Assembly (NCBI GenBank): GCA_903928395.1
Contig: CAIYQS010000223.1
Span: forward strand, 1 to 8,660
Direction of reading: 5' to 3'
DNA length: 8,660 nucleotides
Origin: an uncultured Actinomycetes bacterium
GTDB taxonomy: Bacteria; Actinomycetota; Actinomycetes; Nanopelagicales; Nanopelagicaceae
In this document: piece after piece, positions 5,001 through 8,660 of the stretch
Numbering within the stretch: the stretch's first letter is position 1
Layout: each line of letters starts with the position of its first letter
The notes under the pieces: generated by a model
Told to the model about the DNA's origin: nothing
Database searches by the model: none
The model's input: only the letters and a program-made list of their open reading frames with translations
Made by a program: the position numbers and the translations under genes

Positions 5001-6546
5001 CCAAAGCAGATTGATCAATCACGGCTACTCGAGAGCCATTGCCATCGTCCAACCAGCCGGTGGCGGCAGTTGGAAGTTTCCACCACGGACTTAAATCCTC
5101 ACCATTATTTAAGTTGTCGGTAACGTACACATTTCTGAAGCCTGGGTCCGGCATCGGCCAAGTCAACCGGTACATTGCATCTGGAGCGGTGATGGAGATA
5201 CCTTTAGGATTGGCCGCGCAATTGACCCAGTTGGTGTTCAGAGCGTAAACTTGGCTTGTCTCCCCACCCGAAACGAAATCGTCGCTTAGAGACAATGCCG
5301 AGCCGTTGATTTGCACAGCTTTGAAAGTAGCGGATTGTCCAATGTTCGCATTTCCATTCGGCTCAGTTCCAACATAAAAATATAATGGGTCCTGAAACAG
5401 AGCCGCATCACTTGCGGCAATAGTGAAATTCGTGCTGGTGTTGTCGGGAGCAATAATTGTGACATTTGTATTGTTGTTAAAGCTTAGGCTCCACTTTCCA
5501 AGCGGTCCAGCCAAACATTTCAATCCTTTGGTGATAACGCTGTTCCAGTTGCCCGCATTGTTGACTTTATATCGAAATAAGCCTAAAGCGGTATGATTTG
5601 TAAGTTCCGTGACCACTAAGGACGCAACATTGCTAGCGCTCAAGTCGATGCTGTTGTCAGCGAACGGCGAGCCAGTGATGCCCGATTCCGGGATAAGAAA
5701 CATTTGTGCGGCAAAACCCACATACGAAGCATCCGGAAAGGCGGCGATATTCATGTCATAGGTGGTCGTATTGGAAGCGGCCGTGGCCGTGTTCCAGGAG
5801 TAGTGGTTGTCGACCGTGGCGACCATCGCGCGTTGCCGGGTGCCATAGTGTTGATTGCATAAGCACGTTAACCCGGCAGGGGGAGCGGTGATCAAGGTTA
5901 TCGGCGGGCGGTTTGTGCCCGTCAACTGCACAGCGGTGAAAATGATATTGTCTATCCACACCGCTAGTTTGTTGGTGTAAGCAGCTTCTCCAACGGAAGC
6001 CAGACCCAGGATAGCTTGTTGGTGGGTTCCATCAGGGATATCAGAAAAGAAACCGATAAAATGCTGCCAATTATTTGTATTGATCAATGGAGCGCTGGCC
6101 AAAACGTCTTGCCACGGATCATTAACGATGAGCTCTATCGTCCCATAACTTCCATCTATGGCGGTGAACGAATTGGTTGTGTCCACTTTTATGTCACATT
6201 CAAATTGCGTATAGTTGGTGGAATTAAAGGTCGGGACGCCAAACGCCATCTGAACATCAGTCCATGCACTGGTCCATGTAACTTCATTAATTAATGGCCA
6301 ATTCACTGTGATATACATGGATCCGCTGTTTGTTGAGTCATTCGCATCTTGGAATTTATCCCAGGTTTGGCTGTAGCCAATGCCCCGGAAGTTTACCCAA
6401 TCAATGTTGCTGATTCCGGTATCAAAGGTGCTGATTATCAGGTCCTGCCCCATGACCATCTGGCTCGAACAGGTGAGCGCGAAGCCAGCCGTGAGCCAGC
6501 AGCGGCGCAGCCAGCACGTATATTTTAGATGTTTTGGTTTATTCAT
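4945..6546 (-). CDS. secreted multidomain protein with carbohydrate-binding-like domain
   Basis: This 533-residue protein has a basic N-terminus, a hydrophobic segment (about residues 15-28) and a probable cleavage near VMGQ (31-34), so it is exported. Residues 37-207 form an all-beta domain (STFDTG, then WPLINEVTWTSAWTDVQMAF, closing with AVWIDNIIFTA), in the style of jelly-roll carbohydrate-binding modules. After a proline-rich linker (213-225), residues 228-425 form a second beta-rich domain beginning LCNQHYGTRQRAMVATVD and containing PLYFYVGTEPNG (387-398). Residues 458-533 (YRLTWP, then W-W-K, ending FFQLYQP) resemble the short C-terminal beta domain common in secreted Verrucomicrobiota proteins. 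No PEP-CTERM or LPxTG anchor is seen. ATG 6546 gives the signal peptide, without a clear ribosome-binding site. Its position inside the cluster suggests it binds or organises the polysaccharide. No catalytic residues can be named, and the domain assignment is by style. Confidence 0.75.
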   Translation of the reverse strand: MNKPKHLKYTCWLRRCWLTAGFALTCSSQMVMGQDLIISTFDTGISNIDWVNFRGIGYSQTWDKFQDANDSTNSGSMYITVNWPLINEVTWTSAWTDVQMAFGVPTFNSTNYTQFECDIKVDTTNSFTAIDGSYGTIELIVNDPWQDVLASAPLINTNNWQHFIGFFSDIPDGTHQQAILGLASVGEAAYTNKLAVWIDNIIFTAVQLTGTNRPPITLITAPPAGLTCLCNQHYGTRQRAMVATVDNHYSWNTATAASNTTTYDMNIAAFPDASYVGFAAQMFLIPESGITGSPFADNSIDLSASNVASLVVTELTNHTALGLFRYKVNNAGNWNSVITKGLKCLAGPLGKWSLSFNNNTNVTIIAPDNTSTNFTIAASDAALFQDPLYFYVGTEPNGNANIGQSATFKAVQINGSALSLSDDFVSGGETSQVYALNTNWVNCAANPKGISITAPDAMYRLTWPMPDPGFRNVYVTDNLNNGEDLSPWWKLPTAATGWLDDGNGSRVAVIDQSALDAAFGYTPTNCFFQLYQP

Positions 6547-6628
6547 AACATAATAAGTTTCAGTTTCCGAGTGTTTATATTGTGCCTATCCGCGAGATCC
6601 GTTCGCACGACCGCGCCCACTCCAACCG
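6547..6628 (-). other. short spacer before the secreted-protein gene
   Basis: This 82-base gap holds AATATAAAC on the minus strand, about 40 bases before ATG 6546, which could be a -10 box. The hexamer 17 bases upstream of it is ACGGAT, a poor -35. Neither a terminator nor a strong promoter is supported, so read-through from the GT4 genes is the simpler reading. Confidence 0.35.
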
Positions 6629-7789
6629 CTAACTCCCTCGCGCGCGCGAATCGGGCGATTGTTCAACCTGAAGCGATCCATACAATTCACCCGTGCGTCT
6701 GGAAATGTCGTCCCAGGAATAGAACGCCTTTACTTTGTCCCATTCCTTAGTATTATCCTTCTTTTGGTATATCTGCTGAGGCTGGTTAACCAAGCTCAGC
6801 AACTGCTGTTGAAGGTTGTGAAACGAGGCCTCGCCAATGTTCCAGCCAATATCAGCTACCTCCAATGCTTCGGGCAATCCGCCCACATTTGAAATCAGTA
6901 CCGGCACTGATTCCTTTATTGCCGATAAAAGCACGCCGCTCTGCGAAATGGCGCGATAGGGCAGCAAAAGAACGTCCGCAATTTTTAGAGCCGCACAGTA
7001 TTCCTCATCGCTTATAAAGCGATTTTCTATATGCACATTCTCGATGGCGGCCAAATTACTGAAATCAATCTTGGCATTCTTGCCCAGAATCAATAGTATC
7101 AATCGCGAAGATTCCCGCAGTTGCGGCGTTTTCGCCCATACCTCCGCAATCAGATCAGATCCTTTATACTCACTTTGATAGCCTAACATCGCAAAGATTA
7201 TCTTGCCTTGGGTCTTAAGTGCGACCTGAAGCTCTTCCTTATATCTCGCAACCAAGTCCCAGTCACATTCAAAGTCTAACAACCCATGGGCGATAACTTG
7301 GATTCGTGATTCAGACAATTGAAATTTCTGAATCAGCTCGGCTTTCGAAACTTGGGCGTGTGTTACTACGGCATCCATCAAGTGATAATATTTTCGATAC
7401 TGAGCCATTTCATTCGCCCCCGGCTCATGCGGGATAACATTGTGCGCCGTATAAACGATTTTGACTGCAGTGAACGCCTTAAGTAATTTTAGCCAATAAT
7501 AATCAAGCCACCAAAATCGTATCCATTGAATATGAATGATGTGAGGGCGCCGGATGAGTGCATAAAAGAGTAGCTTTAAAATGGAAAGCAGGTAACTGGT
7601 GAGTTTTAAGAAACGGCTTCGCTGGCGATTATATCTAAATAGCGGAATAAAGGTAATAGGTAGCGTTTCTTTATACGGATACAAGTAACTGCCGAAAAAA
7701 GTAATTCTGCGGTTGTTGAGATGTCTCAGCAGGCAATGGTCATATCTACCGGGGTTATCGTAAGACATTGGGTCGATGAAGAAAATCAT
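6629..7789 (-). CDS. GT4-type glycosyltransferase
   Basis: This 386-residue protein has the two-domain GT-B architecture of retaining GT4 enzymes. In the N-domain are HIIHIQWIRFWWLD (83-96) and VYTAHNVIPHE (112-122), which line the acceptor side. In the C-domain are FAMLGYQSEYKGSDLI (199-214), LILLILGK (230-237), and the donor-binding stretch LLLPYRAISQSGVLLSAIKE (274-293) followed by PVLISNVGGLPEALE (296-310). Where most GT4 enzymes have E-x7-E, this one has a Q-S-G-V-L-L-S-A version, which I recall from a subset of the family. The C-terminal tail is charged and variable. ATG 7789 overlaps the previous gene's TGA as ATGA, and no separate ribosome-binding site is visible, so translation is probably coupled. 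It likely adds one sugar to the lipid-linked unit in the cytoplasm; donor and linkage are unknown. Confidence 0.88.
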   Translation of the reverse strand: MIFFIDPMSYDNPGRYDHCLLRHLNNRRITFFGSYLYPYKETLPITFIPLFRYNRQRSRFLKLTSYLLSILKLLFYALIRRPHIIHIQWIRFWWLDYYWLKLLKAFTAVKIVYTAHNVIPHEPGANEMAQYRKYYHLMDAVVTHAQVSKAELIQKFQLSESRIQVIAHGLLDFECDWDLVARYKEELQVALKTQGKIIFAMLGYQSEYKGSDLIAEVWAKTPQLRESSRLILLILGKNAKIDFSNLAAIENVHIENRFISDEEYCAALKIADVLLLPYRAISQSGVLLSAIKESVPVLISNVGGLPEALEVADIGWNIGEASFHNLQQQLLSLVNQPQQIYQKKDNTKEWDKVKAFYSWDDISRRTGELYGSLQVEQSPDSRARGS

Positions 7790-8660
7790 TTGATTAACGA
7801 TAAATAGAGCTGGCTGTATTCTTCTGTCATTTTCTGAATAGAAAACGATTCCTGCGCCGCGGTAAACCCGTTGCAGCCAAATGTGTCAAGAGCGTTCGGG
7901 TTATCGCAAAAATATTGAATCTTATCGAGCATGGTGGCTGTGTCCAGATAGTCCACCAGGAAGCCGTTTATGCCATCTTGAATCATTTCGGGCATACCGC
8001 CGTCCTTGGTTGCAATGACAGGTATTTTCCGACTAAAGCTCTCCAGCAGCACCAACGGACATCCCTCACCGGTTTTGGAGGGAATGATCAGCAAATTAAT
8101 TTTGGACATGAAGCCATCGATATCACGGGTGAAACCATGAAAATGAACGTTGGCTTGGAACTCGGCGGCAAGGTTTTCAATCCTCCAGGATTCAGGGCCG
8201 GAGCCGGCAATTTCAAAGATTATTGGTTTGTCCTTTTTTAATATCGTCGAGATGATCGCGCACAACCATTGGATTCCCTTTTCGGTGATTAGACGGCCCA
8301 AATAGCCAATGTGAAGAACGGCCTCCTGCGCCAGCATTCGCGGAGTTTCGAGGGACAAGGGCTTTACACCATTGTAGATAACGTGAACATTCTTTGTTTC
8401 TAACCTTGCCCGTGTGCAGAAGTCATCCCTTGTCTTTCTTGATACGGCAACAATCGTATCCGCCAAACGGGAGCTCTTATAATCAATCCAATAGCGGAGG
8501 CGCATGGATAGTGTTCGTTCTGAAAACGCATAGACACCATGAATCGTGACCAAATGGGGGAGTTTGCGAAATAGCAGATTACTGATTTTTACGAGAATAT
8601 TAAAGCGATAAGCATTCGTATGGATAAGGTCGATATGGTATGTTAGAATTAGTTTACGAA
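7786..8660 (-). CDS. GT4 glycosyltransferase, N-terminus beyond window edge
   Basis: The frame is open from the stop at 7786-7788 to the right edge, showing 290 residues. The first methionine-like codon in the visible part (TTG 8553) is not the start: the 35 residues before it read through DLIHTNAYRFNILVK (visible 10-24) into LPHLVTIHGVYAF, a standard GT4 N-domain. Further motifs are IVAVSRKTRDDF (visible 69-80), VIYNGVKP (93-100), HIGYLGRLITEKGI (116-129), FEIAGSGPE (148-156), and GEGCPLVLLESFSRKIPVIA (197-216) with an intact E-x7-E donor site. NGFLV at 231-235 closes the fold. Roughly 80 to 100 residues are probably missing beyond the edge. The gene lies at the upstream end of the visible operon and overlaps the next GT4 by four bases. 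It probably transfers a nucleotide-activated sugar to the growing repeat unit. Confidence 0.92.
   Translation of the reverse strand, partial: RKLILTYHIDLIHTNAYRFNILVKISNLLFRKLPHLVTIHGVYAFSERTLSMRLRYWIDYKSSRLADTIVAVSRKTRDDFCTRARLETKNVHVIYNGVKPLSLETPRMLAQEAVLHIGYLGRLITEKGIQWLCAIISTILKKDKPIIFEIAGSGPESWRIENLAAEFQANVHFHGFTRDIDGFMSKINLLIIPSKTGEGCPLVLLESFSRKIPVIATKDGGMPEMIQDGINGFLVDYLDTATMLDKIQYFCDNPNALDTFGCNGFTAAQESFSIQKMTEEYSQLYLSLIK

Noticed and set aside
8451..8553. Start of the right-most GT4 gene at 8553
   Set aside because: The frame is open to the edge, and the residues before 8553 match a normal GT4 N-domain, so the apparent start is internal.

Overview
The window is an extracellular or capsular polysaccharide biosynthesis segment read entirely on the minus strand, ending in a small four-helix-bundle gene with an odd repeat array in front of it. 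The source is probably an environmental Verrucomicrobiota bacterium of the Pedosphaera/Limisphaerales type. This rests on the Asn/Thr-rich secreted proteins, a C-terminus ending in FFQLYQP, the GGAA/TTCC-looped hairpin repeats between genes, and the mostly weak Shine-Dalgarno sequences. It is recalled from family style, not from any search.

In the direction of transcription (high to low coordinates) the layout is as follows. A GT4 glycosyltransferase is cut by the right window edge (7786 to beyond 8660). A second GT4 glycosyltransferase is joined to it by an ATGA overlap (6629-7789). A secreted 533-residue multidomain protein follows (4945-6546). An FkbM-type methyltransferase starts inside the end of that gene (4269 to about 5000). 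Next come a gap of about 490 bases with no convincing gene (3782-4268) and a secreted right-handed beta-helix protein (2495-3781). A spacer of about 360 bases carries four short hairpin repeats (2133-2494). Then come an ExoA-like membrane-anchored GT2 glycosyltransferase (1071-2132) and a small WcaJ/PglC-type phosphoglycosyl transferase (456-1058). The last part is a 242-bp spacer made of six successive tandem micro-repeats (204-445) and the start of a small four-helix-bundle (S23/IVP-like) gene cut by the left edge.

The expected division of labour is this. The phosphoglycosyl transferase loads the first sugar-phosphate onto undecaprenyl phosphate, and the GT2 and two GT4 enzymes extend the repeat unit. 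FkbM probably O-methylates a sugar. The two exported proteins probably bind, cut or remodel the polysaccharide outside the cytoplasm. No flippase, polymerase or export gene lies inside the window. By eye, the two genes nearest the left end (456-2132) are clearly more G+C-rich than the genes from about 2500 upward, with the hairpin spacer at the boundary, which suggests a mosaic cluster.

The most unusual item is the 204-445 array. It contains six adjacent short tandem arrays with different units of 7 to 10 bases. Four of them share the same header (RACCAC on the minus strand), and the array runs up to the start codon of the four-helix-bundle gene.
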